Of a stretch of 64,000 bases of DNA, positions 1 through 7,833 are shown piece by piece. The position numbers were made by a program, and so were the translations under genes. The stretch is from the NCBI GenBank assembly GCA_009909035.1, contig JAAAOB010000141.1, positions 62,001 through 126,000 on the forward strand, given 5' to 3'. A model generated the notes under the pieces. It ran no database searches. It saw only the letters and a list, made by a program, of their open reading frames with translations, and was not told the DNA's origin. Positions within the stretch are counted from its first letter, which is position 1. Every line of letters begins with the position of its first letter. Source of the DNA: Bacteroidota bacterium (GTDB lineage: Bacteria; Bacteroidota; Rhodothermia; Balneolales; Balneolaceae).

Positions 1-512
1 GCCGACATATTCTTCCGCAGCCACTCTTTTGCAAGCCCCTCTTTGAGTATGCACGGCATCGACTCGCTGATAGGTTGTATCAATGTATTGGAGTCTGTAA
101 TAACCATTTCAGCATACGGAAAATCCTTCGCCTGGTCCCTGAAGATAAACCCGGCAGCGTACAACAGGGAATTATCAATTTTTCGGACAAAAAACGGATG
201 GTCCTCTTTCTTTCGGCTTTTCCAGATATAAAACCCGCTGATCGGGATAACTGCCCTGGCGTTTGCTCTCTTCTCAAGTTTCACAACATCTTCGTCTCGT
301 GAGGTCGCGGGTTCGGTCGATTTTTTTTCGAATCCCTCACCCCACCGAATTCGCTCAACGGAGAATACCCCTTCATGTTCGGTAAGAACAGGAATATGAT
401 GTCCGCGTGCTATATTATAGTGTGGATCAAAGATCACCTCGCGCGACTCGTCGAGATCAAATGTCTCCCTTAAATCAGCGGCATCAGCAAAAAAAGCAAT
501 ACGATTTGACAT
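1..512 (-). CDS. SRAP (YedK/HMCES)-fold protein, catalytically degenerate, partial
   Basis: Open reading frame running off the left edge, 170 codons visible, absent from the ORF track because it is not closed. I translated it by hand from the ATG at 512. The SRAP fold is recognisable from YNIA (where the family has YNIAP), WG, RAVIPISGFYIWK aligned with RCLVPADGFYEWK, DHPFFV, and ISESMPCIL aligned with IHDRMPVIL. In active SRAP proteins Cys2 forms a thiazolidine crosslink to abasic DNA, aided by the Glu of FYEW and the His of IHDRMP. Here these are Ser2, Ile and Ser, and the upstream INARAE segment is lost. It is therefore probably a non-catalytic paralogue that might still bind DNA. No clear Shine-Dalgarno. 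The 5' end of the gene is complete and the 3' end is outside the window. Confidence 0.75.
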   Translation of the reverse strand, partial: MSNRIAFFADAADLRETFDLDESREVIFDPHYNIARGHHIPVLTEHEGVFSVERIRWGEGFEKKSTEPATSRDEDVVKLEKRANARAVIPISGFYIWKSRKKEDHPFFVRKIDNSLLYAAGFIFRDQAKDFPYAEMVITDSNTLIQPISESMPCILKEGLAKEWLRKNMS

Positions 513-967
513 ATGTCTGCAATCTATTTAATTCTACTTGGTCTCGTGTTAAAGTGTACTCATCCATATGAGTCAATGCTTAAAAACAATCTTATTCATA
601 ATGTCTCGATTTTTTCGAAAAAACATACGTTACATCACGCTAATAGATATTCAATATAAAAACCATCCACTTCATTTTTTTAACATTAGTATATACGCTT
701 AAAACCAAGGCAGGTCAAGCAGCCACCCGGCACCATTTCAAACAAACAGAAAATTGCGATAAATAACTCCGTTGATGAATAATTTTGATAGATATCGACA
801 TCTTTTCAACAGGTTTGGACGTCTGAGGGTAAATCCTTTTCATGGCATGTAAGAAGGCTGTATCTTGGCCGTTGTTAAATTAGTATGTAAAAAAAGCTAC
901 AGTTTGTATATTTAAGCTTGTTCTTTGTTAATTGAAATCGTGATTTAAAACGAATAGAGGTAAAAAA
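513..967. other. intergenic region between two divergent genes
   Basis: 455 AT-rich bases between the divergent SRAP-like and DEAD-box-like genes. It must hold both promoters, but I could not pick a convincing Bacteroidota-type (TTTG / TAnnTTTG) or TTGACA/TATAAT pair. No ORF or strong hairpin is seen. AGAGG at 956-960 is the ribosome-binding site of the rightward gene. Confidence 0.5.
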
Positions 968-2368
968 TTGTCGTTTCATCAATTTCGACTAAGTTCTGAT
1001 ATTTTGAAGGGGTTAAAAGATGTACAGATTGAAAGCCCCTCACTGCTGCAAAAGAAAATTTTTAATGAGGTTGAAACCGGTTCCGATTTAGTTATCAACA
1101 CTACGTCCGGCGAAAAACCGGAGCTTGGATATTTGCTGTCTCTTTTGAATTCGATATCGAAGTCCGACCGGCGCCAGGGCACACGAGCCATCATCCTTGC
1201 ATCGGACAGCAAACGCGCAAGCGAGCTGGACGAGTGGGTTTGGGCTATTGGATACCACGCGGGGATAGAGAGTGCCTGCCTGGCCGGTGACGGTGATACC
1301 AAAAAAGATCTTGCCACCCTGTCAGCGGGGCCGGTTATTGTGATCTCCACACCCAAACGCCTGGCCGATATCCTGGAAACAGGTCGCATGGTGTTCCGTG
1401 AAGTGGAACAGCTGATTGTTGACCAGGCGGAGCAGGTGAAAGAGTGGGCTCCGGTTGAAGTAATCAACAAAAGAATCATCAATCGTAAGTGTCAGAAAAT
1501 CTTTGCCGCCGCCAAAGACAGTCAGGAACTGCGTGAGGCGGAAAATAAACTTCTTGAAGACCCGAAACTGGTTACACCATCCGAAAAAACAGAATCCCGC
1601 AAGACCACCTTTACGAAAGATGTAATAAAAAAAGATCTGACCCAGTATTATATCAATGTGCCGCCTCGATCAAAGATATCTATTCTGATGGCGCACCTTG
1701 ATGAGAATAAGAATGATACAGTCGTAATTTTTGCTGCTTCCCGACGAACAGCAGACCGGCTCTATAAAATACTCAGGAAGAGCGGGCGGCGAGCGGTCAG
1801 CGTTCACGACAAAGTGGACAAAAAAACATATGATCAGCGCTTTGGTATGTTTACCGATGGAAACGTTCAGCATTTGATCGTAGGTGAACTATCCGCCGCA
1901 GATATTGCTCTCGAACATGCCACGAAAGTGATTAATTACGATGTTCCCGAGGATGTCAATGAGTACAAGTTACGTGCAGAACTGGTTGGCGACGGCAAGG
2001 CTACAAAAATACTTTCACTGGTATCAAAACAAGACCGGGGTGACATAAAAGAAATCTGCAATTCTCTTGGATATGCTCCGAAAGAGCTGCCGGTACCAAA
2101 AGAGGTCAAAGAGAAGAAAACAAATAAATCGTCCACATCCGGCAAGACAAGTAAAAACGGGAAACCTAAAAGCCGGGGCAAGAGTCCAAAAGGGAAATCG
2201 GATTCCGGCCGCAGCAAGCGTAGCAAAAAGAAGCGGAAGGAAAAACAGACAACCACAGAAGGATTACCACGGCCAACTTTTGATCAGCTCAGCGGCGGCC
2301 GCCAGGGGAAGAAGCAAGATGATGAGAAAAGCGGTGTCGTGAAATTCTTTAAAAAACTTTTTTCCTAA
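968..2368 (+). CDS. DEAD-box helicase-like protein with degenerate ATPase motifs and basic tail
   Basis: 466 residues from a TTG start with AGAGG 7 nt upstream. The order of elements is that of an RhlE/DEAD-box helicase: Q-motif-like SLLQKKIF (25-32), motif I position TTSGEKPE (44-51), motif Ib STPKRLAD, motif II VDQAEQ, motif III region FAAAK, a second RecA-like domain (VVIFAASRRTADRL), motif V-like GELSAADIALEHATKVINYD, and motif VI position KLRAELVGDGKA. The usual AxTGSGKT, DEAD, SAT and HRIGRTGR are all eroded, so ATP hydrolysis is unlikely. About 75 residues of Lys/Arg/Ser-rich sequence follow, then GVVKFFKKLFS at the C-terminus, suggesting retained RNA or ribosome binding. Probably an RNA-binding pseudo-helicase. 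A short stand-alone gene with no close partner. Confidence 0.75.
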   Translation: MSFHQFRLSSDILKGLKDVQIESPSLLQKKIFNEVETGSDLVINTTSGEKPELGYLLSLLNSISKSDRRQGTRAIILASDSKRASELDEWVWAIGYHAGIESACLAGDGDTKKDLATLSAGPVIVISTPKRLADILETGRMVFREVEQLIVDQAEQVKEWAPVEVINKRIINRKCQKIFAAAKDSQELREAENKLLEDPKLVTPSEKTESRKTTFTKDVIKKDLTQYYINVPPRSKISILMAHLDENKNDTVVIFAASRRTADRLYKILRKSGRRAVSVHDKVDKKTYDQRFGMFTDGNVQHLIVGELSAADIALEHATKVINYDVPEDVNEYKLRAELVGDGKATKILSLVSKQDRGDIKEICNSLGYAPKELPVPKEVKEKKTNKSSTSGKTSKNGKPKSRGKSPKGKSDSGRSKRSKKKRKEKQTTTEGLPRPTFDQLSGGRQGKKQDDEKSGVVKFFKKLFS

Positions 2369-2594
2369 AGCTCTGAGCTGAGGTCAGAGGATCGATCGTT
2401 GGTTTCAGGTTATTTAACTCTACGATACTATCGAAAACCCTGTGGCTTGGTGACCTGTATCTATTGGTTCCGCCGGGGTGTTCTCTATTCAGCAGCCGGC
2501 ATCTGAACCATAACGTCTCTATCATATCCAAAAAGAAGCCCATGATATCGTAAACTGATACCAACAGCTTTCTTTGTTGCAAGACTTTTTTTGT

Positions 2595-4091
2595 TCAAAA
2601 ATCTTTAAACATATCCTCAAATGCACGTTTAGTGTCCGGTGCCGGGGATGTCCATAAACTGACCAGCCAGGTAGCCAGCAGGCCGGCAATGAACCCGGGG
2701 ATCAGCTCGTACATCAGATCGCTTAAGTAGGGGGTAAAATACCAGGCAATAGTTACCGAGGTGCCCGCGATCATTCCCGCCATCACACCCGCGCGGGTTG
2801 TGCCTTTCCAGTAGAGCGCCAGGATTGACGTGGGGCCGATGGACGCCCCAAGACCGGCCCAGGCAAACAGAACCAGCCAAAACACCAGGTCCTCCGCAAT
2901 AAATCCAAATATCAGCGCCAAAACCACCAGCAGAAATACAACCGACCGGCTGTAGAGAACCAGCGTTTTCTGCGGGATTTCCTCTCCTTTTCGAATCAAC
3001 TTCTCGTAAACATCACGTACTACACTGGAAGCGGCCACCAGGAGCTGAGAGTCGGCCGTAGACATGATGGCTGCAAAGATAGAGGCCAGCACTACACCAA
3101 AAATGGCCGGGTGCATATGTTCTTGTGCGAGCAGCGGAAAGAGGTTCTCGGTATCTTCGGCCGGCAGCATCTCGACTTCGGGAAACCAGGCACGGCCGGC
3201 CAGGCCGATAAACACCGCTCCCCACGCCATAATCACGTTCCAGACCGTACCCACAATGGCAGCGGTCTTAAGGTGTTTGGAATTATCAATTGCCATGTAC
3301 CTGGCCAGGATGTGCGGGTTTCCCGGCGAGCCCAGGCCAATTCCAAGAAACCCGATGGCGGCTCCCACTGAAATAGCAAACGGGTCCACGTAGGCAACAT
3401 CCATCGCGGAGAGTTCCGACAGCATGGCGGATAGCCCGCCGGTGTTGGATATTGCGACCCACGGCAGTACCACAAGGGCAAGAATCATGAACACTGCCTG
3501 GATCATATCCGTCAGGCTGACGGCAAGAAATCCACCCAGAATCGTATAGGCTACAACGATCACGGCCGTCAGCAGGATCCCGTGATTCATCTCCATCCCA
3601 AAACCGGATGCAAACGCCTTTCCCCCGGCAACAAACTGTGCGGACACGTATCCAATCATAAAAATCAGGAAAATGACCACGATCAGCGTTCTCAGCCAGC
3701 CGTCATCATCATCAAAGCGGGCGGCATAAAAATCGGGGACCGTGATGCAGTTGCGGGCCTCGGTAAAGTTGCGGAGGCGTTTGGCGTAGTAAAGAAACAG
3801 AAACAGCTCCACCAGGATATATCCAAGGACGGCCCATATTGCTGACGGCCCCATGGTGTACGCCATTCCCGTAACACCGAGTAACAGCCACGCGCTGCGT
3901 CCCGAAACAACCGCAGACAGAGCCATCACATAGCGGTTCATTTTTCGTCCGGCAATAAAATATTCACTAATTCCTTTTGACGAAAAACGCGCGGTGTACA
4001 ACCCGATACCAACCAGGATCAACAGGTAGCCGATAAATGCAGCAATCGCGTACCCGTCGGCTGAAATGGCTATTTCACCAGTCTCATCCAT
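2595..4091 (-). CDS. sodium:solute symporter (SSF family, PutP-like)
   Basis: 498-residue integral membrane protein of the solute:sodium symporter family, which takes up proline or another small organic solute with Na+ at the inner membrane. Family features: N-terminal helix YLLILVGIGLYTARF, then SEYFIAGRKMNRYVMALSA and VSGRSAWLLLGVTGMAYTMG, which match the PutP core; TVPDFYAARFDD; ILGGFLAVSLTDMIQAVFM. About 13 hydrophobic segments, normal length for the family. The start ATG lies inside the end of the upstream 31-codon ORF (GGATGGATGA), implying translational coupling. Substrate cannot be set from sequence; proline is a guess from PutP resemblance. The 226 bases downstream hold no gene. Confidence 0.88.
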   Translation of the reverse strand: MDETGEIAISADGYAIAAFIGYLLILVGIGLYTARFSSKGISEYFIAGRKMNRYVMALSAVVSGRSAWLLLGVTGMAYTMGPSAIWAVLGYILVELFLFLYYAKRLRNFTEARNCITVPDFYAARFDDDDGWLRTLIVVIFLIFMIGYVSAQFVAGGKAFASGFGMEMNHGILLTAVIVVAYTILGGFLAVSLTDMIQAVFMILALVVLPWVAISNTGGLSAMLSELSAMDVAYVDPFAISVGAAIGFLGIGLGSPGNPHILARYMAIDNSKHLKTAAIVGTVWNVIMAWGAVFIGLAGRAWFPEVEMLPAEDTENLFPLLAQEHMHPAIFGVVLASIFAAIMSTADSQLLVAASSVVRDVYEKLIRKGEEIPQKTLVLYSRSVVFLLVVLALIFGFIAEDLVFWLVLFAWAGLGASIGPTSILALYWKGTTRAGVMAGMIAGTSVTIAWYFTPYLSDLMYELIPGFIAGLLATWLVSLWTSPAPDTKRAFEDMFKDF

Positions 4092-4179
4092 CCAGTTCCC
4101 CCTCTCTCTTTACAAGCCAGACTGCCAGTGCAATCACCAGGATGGGAAGCAGAAACATGACAAGATAAAATGATATCAT
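4084..4179 (-). CDS. 31-residue single-pass membrane peptide overlapping the symporter start
   Basis: Too short for the ORF track. ATG at 4179 opens a 31-codon frame: MISFYLVMFLL, one hydrophobic helix, then VKREGELDG and a TGA that overlaps the symporter start region (ATGGATGA). One transmembrane helix with a charged KREGELD tail predicts the charged end in the cytoplasm. Small membrane peptides directly upstream of SSF symporters are known (annotated as symporter small accessory proteins), and this has the same position, size and topology. The overlap suggests coupled synthesis and a role in stability or regulation of the transporter. No strong Shine-Dalgarno. Confidence 0.65.
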   Translation of the reverse strand: MISFYLVMFLLPILVIALAVWLVKREGELDG

Positions 4180-4269
4180 TTTAGTTGAAATTATTTTGCA
4201 ACCATCCCTACTATCATGCGTAGTGTAGACATGATGTTTTGGTTAATATCATACTTTTTAAACATAGTA

Positions 4270-4304
4270 CCTCTGGGATTCTGAAAGATCCCAGAGGTTT
4301 TTTT
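4270..4304 (+). terminator. intrinsic terminator hairpin at the gdhA 3' side
   Basis: CCTCTGGGAT and ATCCCAGAGG form a perfect 10-bp stem with an 8-nt loop, followed on the + strand by seven T. gdhA runs on the minus strand and ends only 2 nt to the right. In that direction the stem is preceded by seven A and has only a weak T run after it, so it may work both ways or mainly stop antisense transcription into gdhA. Confidence 0.7.
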
Positions 4305-4306
4305 GA

Positions 4307-5710
4307 TTATGGGAATATCCCCATGCGTTCGTAGATCGTGCCAACTTTGTTGATCGCACTTATAAATGCTGCGGTTCTCAAATCGACATCATGTTTTTTT
4401 CTAAGCTCGTTCATTTCATTATAGGCGTTGATCATTGTTTCCTCCAGGCCTGAATCAACGAGCTCTGCCTCACCGCCGCCCTTGGCAAGAAACGACAGCT
4501 CTTTTTCGGTAAATTTGCGATCAGATATGGTTTCGATCACCGATAGAATTTTCTTATAGCTGTTCTCCTCGAACCGTTTTCCCATTCGGCCGAACCGCAC
4601 ATGCTGTATATTTTTTAACCATTCAAAATACGATACGGTTACACCACCGGCATTGAGGTAGTTATCGGGAATAATGAGTGCACCCCGTTTTTTTATAATT
4701 TCGTGTCCTCTTGCCGTGGTAGGACCGTTCGCAGCTTCCCCTATGATTTTCGCCTTGATTTTGCCTGCATTTTCTTCGTTGATTTGGTTTTCAAGGGCGG
4801 CGGGAATCAGGATGTCGCAGTCACTTTCGAGCACGGAATTGCTCTTTTCCAGCGTTTCTGTTCCTTCAAAACCGGTAACTCCACCGGTTTCTGCTTTATA
4901 CTCCATTAATTTTTCAAGATCGATACCGGCTTCACTGTAGATCGACCCATCAATTTCAGCTACACCCACCAGTTTTGCGCCGGCTTCAATCATATACAGC
5001 GCGGCATGATATCCCACATTACCCAGACCCTGTATGACAAATGTTTTCCCTTCAATACCGGGCGTCAGCCCAAGTTCTTTCATATCTTCTTTATTGTCGC
5101 ACGCTTCTTTGATCCCAAAATAGACCCCCCGGCCTGTTGCCTCAGTACGCCCGCGAATACCCCCCATTTCAACCGGCTTACCAGTCACGCAGCCATCTGC
5201 GTTTAAGTCGGTGCTCATTTGGCGGAATGTGTCCAGGATCCACCCCATCTCCTGTGCCCCGGTCCCGTAGTCAGGTGCCGGAACATCGGTTCCCGGCCCG
5301 ATAAAATTTTTCTTTATGAGCTCAAATGCATACCGCCGTGTGATATGCTCCAGTTCACGCTGGGAATATTTTGATTTATCGATTTTAATCCCTCCCTTGG
5401 CACCTCCAAATGGAACATCAACAACCGCGCATTTGTAGGTCATTAGCGCAGATAATGCCATCGTTTCATCTTCATTTACCGTCATGCTGTAGCGGATGCC
5501 CCCCTTCGTTGGCATTTTATGATGGCTGTGCTCTACTCTCCACGCCTCGATAACCTCAATTTTTCCGTTATCAAGTTCTACGGGAAATGTAATGTGAAGA
5601 ACATCATTGCAGATTTTCATCTGTGACAGCAGCCCTTTATCGTACGTAGTGTATTGTGCCGCTTCATCGAAAGCCGCGTTTACCTGCTCGTAAAATTTAT
5701 ATCCCTTCAT
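4307..5710 (-). CDS. gdhA: glutamate dehydrogenase (Glu/Leu/Phe/Val dehydrogenase family)
   Basis: 467 residues. Interconverts glutamate and 2-oxoglutarate plus ammonia with NAD(P)(H), linking nitrogen assimilation to the TCA cycle; cytoplasmic hexamer. The substrate-binding motif TKGGIRYS (69-76) and catalytic Lys motif VPFGGAKGGI are present, followed by GPGTDVPAPDYGT, the GGIRGRTEATGRGV segment, and the Rossmann motif QGLGNVG. It lies upstream of the symporter on the same strand with a hairpin between, so probably a separate transcript. Cofactor preference cannot be decided from these motifs alone. The ATG start fits the family; no Shine-Dalgarno is evident. Confidence 0.93.
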   Translation of the reverse strand: MKGYKFYEQVNAAFDEAAQYTTYDKGLLSQMKICNDVLHITFPVELDNGKIEVIEAWRVEHSHHKMPTKGGIRYSMTVNEDETMALSALMTYKCAVVDVPFGGAKGGIKIDKSKYSQRELEHITRRYAFELIKKNFIGPGTDVPAPDYGTGAQEMGWILDTFRQMSTDLNADGCVTGKPVEMGGIRGRTEATGRGVYFGIKEACDNKEDMKELGLTPGIEGKTFVIQGLGNVGYHAALYMIEAGAKLVGVAEIDGSIYSEAGIDLEKLMEYKAETGGVTGFEGTETLEKSNSVLESDCDILIPAALENQINEENAGKIKAKIIGEAANGPTTARGHEIIKKRGALIIPDNYLNAGGVTVSYFEWLKNIQHVRFGRMGKRFEENSYKKILSVIETISDRKFTEKELSFLAKGGGEAELVDSGLEETMINAYNEMNELRKKHDVDLRTAAFISAINKVGTIYERMGIFP

Positions 5711-5794
5711 AGGTCGGTTTTTTGATTATCCAGAAAAATTCGAATGTATGTTCGTAAATCAAAAACCCACTTCCAAATCAAAGTGGAAATCTTG

Positions 5795-6328
5795 CTAAAT
5801 ACTTTGTGAATAAAGGGTTTTCCAGTTTTTCACTTCCGGTTCCAGGCCAACGATTCTGAACTCAGCGACCGATAATATACCGGGCAATGTTTTTTCAAGG
5901 TCTGGTATCCACTGCTCAATTTCGGAGCATTCAACAGTGCCATAGAGCAGGCTGACATGGTGCTCCTCCTTGGCTATAAAACCGGGAGCTCTGTCAGCAA
6001 GATCAGCGTATAGCCGGTTCATCACCGGTTCGTAGTTACACTGGTGAACAAGATTTTGATATGGATGATCGCTGCACCTGATATGATCGGTCTGGATCGA
6101 GAGGCTGTCGTAAGATGAAAACAGATGCCTGAGCTGTTTATACAACCCGGATGGTGAGAGGCCGGGATGGTGGCCAAGCGTGATGTGCGGATCGAACCGA
6201 GGGGTTCCAAAACGTGATGAAAGGGCGTTGATCTGTTTTTCGTAAATATCAGTAGCGTGCGCATCGGGGATAAGCCACGCTACATGGCCCTGAAGAGGTG
6301 GAAGATTATGCTGATGAGTGGACCCGAT
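5795..6328 (-). CDS. 2H phosphoesterase (cyclic phosphodiesterase / 2'-5' RNA ligase-like), probable AUC start
   Basis: The ORF track begins this frame at a TTG (6145), but the family's first catalytic motif lies upstream in the same open frame: RFDPHITLG (HxT). The second motif, HHVSLLYG (HxS), is near residue 140. The upstream frame has no ATG, GTG or TTG, yet AGGAGG (6334-6339) sits 5 nt before an in-frame ATC (6328). From ATC the protein is 177 residues, starting xGSTHQHNLPPL. Two-histidine phosphoesterases open cyclic phosphates or ligate 2'-5' RNA ends, with both HxT/S motifs in the active site. The neighbour upstream ends 14 nt before (TAA at 6343-6345), so they likely share a transcript. 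The AUC start is an inference from the ribosome-binding site and homology. Confidence 0.7.
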   Translation of the reverse strand: MGSTHQHNLPPLQGHVAWLIPDAHATDIYEKQINALSSRFGTPRFDPHITLGHHPGLSPSGLYKQLRHLFSSYDSLSIQTDHIRCSDHPYQNLVHQCNYEPVMNRLYADLADRAPGFIAKEEHHVSLLYGTVECSEIEQWIPDLEKTLPGILSVAEFRIVGLEPEVKNWKTLYSQSI

Positions 6329-6342
6329 GAAAACCTCCTGTT

Positions 6343-6618
6343 TTAGCTTGCTTTTGCAGAATCCCCGTGATTTTGCTCAAAACTAAACACATTTATCAGA
6401 AACAAAAATGCAATAGAACCTATTGCAGCGTAGATTAATGGTGCAAATACATTTAGAACAATCATAATAACACCAATGATGACCGACCCGGCAGCACCCC
6501 AGGCTACATTTCCAATCAGGCTGATGCCCCGTTTCATCATCAAGAGATCTATAACAAACCCGACAAGCAACCCGATTGAAATTAACCAGTATATTGTTAC
6601 TGCATTCAGCTCTTCCAT
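6343..6618 (-). CDS. GlsB/YeaQ/YmgE-family small membrane protein
   Basis: 91 residues with three hydrophobic segments (about 10-26, 34-53, 58-78), Gly-rich within the membrane (GNVAWGAAGSVIIGVI). This is the pattern of the transglycosylase-associated / GlsB-YeaQ-YmgE family of inner-membrane proteins, often linked to stress response but without an established reaction. Divergent from dinB with 93 nt between, and followed closely by the 2H phosphoesterase gene on the same strand. The C-terminus FSFEQNHGDSAKAS is hydrophilic. Confidence 0.7.
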   Translation of the reverse strand: MEELNAVTIYWLISIGLLVGFVIDLLMMKRGISLIGNVAWGAAGSVIIGVIMIVLNVFAPLIYAAIGSIAFLFLINVFSFEQNHGDSAKAS

Positions 6619-6711
6619 GAGTGGACCGTATTTTTATTTTATAATGACAATGGGACGACAAAGTACGAAAATTCAAATTTTATTGCCTCATAGCAACGCA
6701 ATTATTCCCAC

Positions 6712-7818
6712 GTGACAGATACAAAACCCAGGAAAATTATACATGTGGATATGGATGCCTTTTACGCGTCGGTCGAGCAGCGCGACCATCCGGAGTACAG
6801 GGGCAAGCCGGTGGTTGTGGGTGGTTCTCCGCAAGGGCGAGGCGTTGTGGCTGCCGCCAGCTACGAGGCCCGGGCGTTTGGCATCCACTCTGCCATGCCT
6901 GCATCCCGGGCCGTAAAACAATGCCCGTCGGCTATTTTTGTCAAACCCAGGTTTGATATTTACAAAGAGGTGTCTCACCAAATCCGGGATATCTTTTTCG
7001 AATATACGGACCTGGTGGAGCCGCTCTCCCTGGATGAAGCCTACCTTGATGTAACCACAAACCTGAAAGAAAACCCATCGGCAACACTAATCGCGAAAGA
7101 AATCCGGCAGGCCATTCGCAAAGAGACCGGCCTTGTGGCATCTGCGGGCGTATCGTTTAATAAATTTCTTGCAAAAATTGCGTCCGATCTTGACAAACCG
7201 GACGGCTTGAGCGCCATCTATCCGGAGGATGCAGAAGAGTTTATCGAAAAGCTTCCCATCGGGTCATTCTATGGCGTTGGCAAAGCGACCAAGCAGAAGA
7301 TGGAGCTGCTCGGTATCCGAACCGGGGCTGACCTGAAGCAGTGGAGTGAAATTGACCTTGTAAAAAAGTTTGGGAAATCGGGGCACCACTACTACCGCAT
7401 TGCACGTGCCATTGACAACCGCAAGGTGAAATCGCACCGCATTAGAAAATCGATTGGTAAAGAGCGCACATTCTCCGAAGATGTATCAGACCTGGAGTGG
7501 ATTGGCCGGTTTCTTTATGAGCTGTCTGAGAAAATATCGGAATCCATGCGTAAATTAAGCGCAGCAGGCAAAACCGTAACGCTGAAAGTGCGCTTTAAAA
7601 ATTTCGACACCGTTACCCGCAGCTACACACATCCGCAATTTATTCATAAAACTGAGGATATATTTGAAACAGCACAGCGACTTTTACAAGAAACCGAGGC
7701 AGGAGCCCGTGAAGTACGCCTTCTCGGCATATCACTCTCCCTGCTTAACCTCCATGAAGGAGGTACATTTGGAGAGCAACTTGAACTGCCCTTCAACAAC
7801 CGCCAGAATGATGCATAA
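6712..7818 (+). CDS. dinB: DNA polymerase IV (Y-family translesion polymerase)
   Basis: 368 residues. Error-prone Y-family polymerase that extends across lesions. N-terminal catalytic motif KIIHVDMDAFYASVEQ, VAAASYEARAFGIHSAM, and the carboxylate motif LSLDEAYLDVT; helix-hairpin-helix thumb around LPIGSFYGVGKATKQKMELLGI; little-finger domain after residue 240. The C-terminus holds EQLELPF, a good match to the QLxLF sliding-clamp-binding motif, so replisome access through DnaN is likely. The track start is GTG (6712), giving MTDTKPRKIIHVDMD; this agrees with the family start. Probably co-transcribed with the membrane protein 15 nt downstream. No LexA box recognised upstream. Confidence 0.95.
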   Translation: MTDTKPRKIIHVDMDAFYASVEQRDHPEYRGKPVVVGGSPQGRGVVAAASYEARAFGIHSAMPASRAVKQCPSAIFVKPRFDIYKEVSHQIRDIFFEYTDLVEPLSLDEAYLDVTTNLKENPSATLIAKEIRQAIRKETGLVASAGVSFNKFLAKIASDLDKPDGLSAIYPEDAEEFIEKLPIGSFYGVGKATKQKMELLGIRTGADLKQWSEIDLVKKFGKSGHHYYRIARAIDNRKVKSHRIRKSIGKERTFSEDVSDLEWIGRFLYELSEKISESMRKLSAAGKTVTLKVRFKNFDTVTRSYTHPQFIHKTEDIFETAQRLLQETEAGAREVRLLGISLSLLNLHEGGTFGEQLELPFNNRQNDA

Positions 7819-7833
7819 ACCGATGATCTGCGT

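Noticed and set aside
979-1482. 167-codon minus-strand ORF opposite the DEAD-box-like gene
   Set aside because: Shadow frame rich in Ser/Arg; the plus-strand gene has clear helicase order and a good ribosome-binding site.
2349-2582. 77-codon minus-strand ORF downstream of the symporter
   Set aside because: No similarity, no ribosome-binding site, and it overlaps the end of the neighbouring gene.
5795-6145. Shorter phosphoesterase with the track's TTG start
   Set aside because: It would lack the first catalytic HxT motif, which is encoded upstream in the same frame; a frameshift explanation is not needed because the frame is open.
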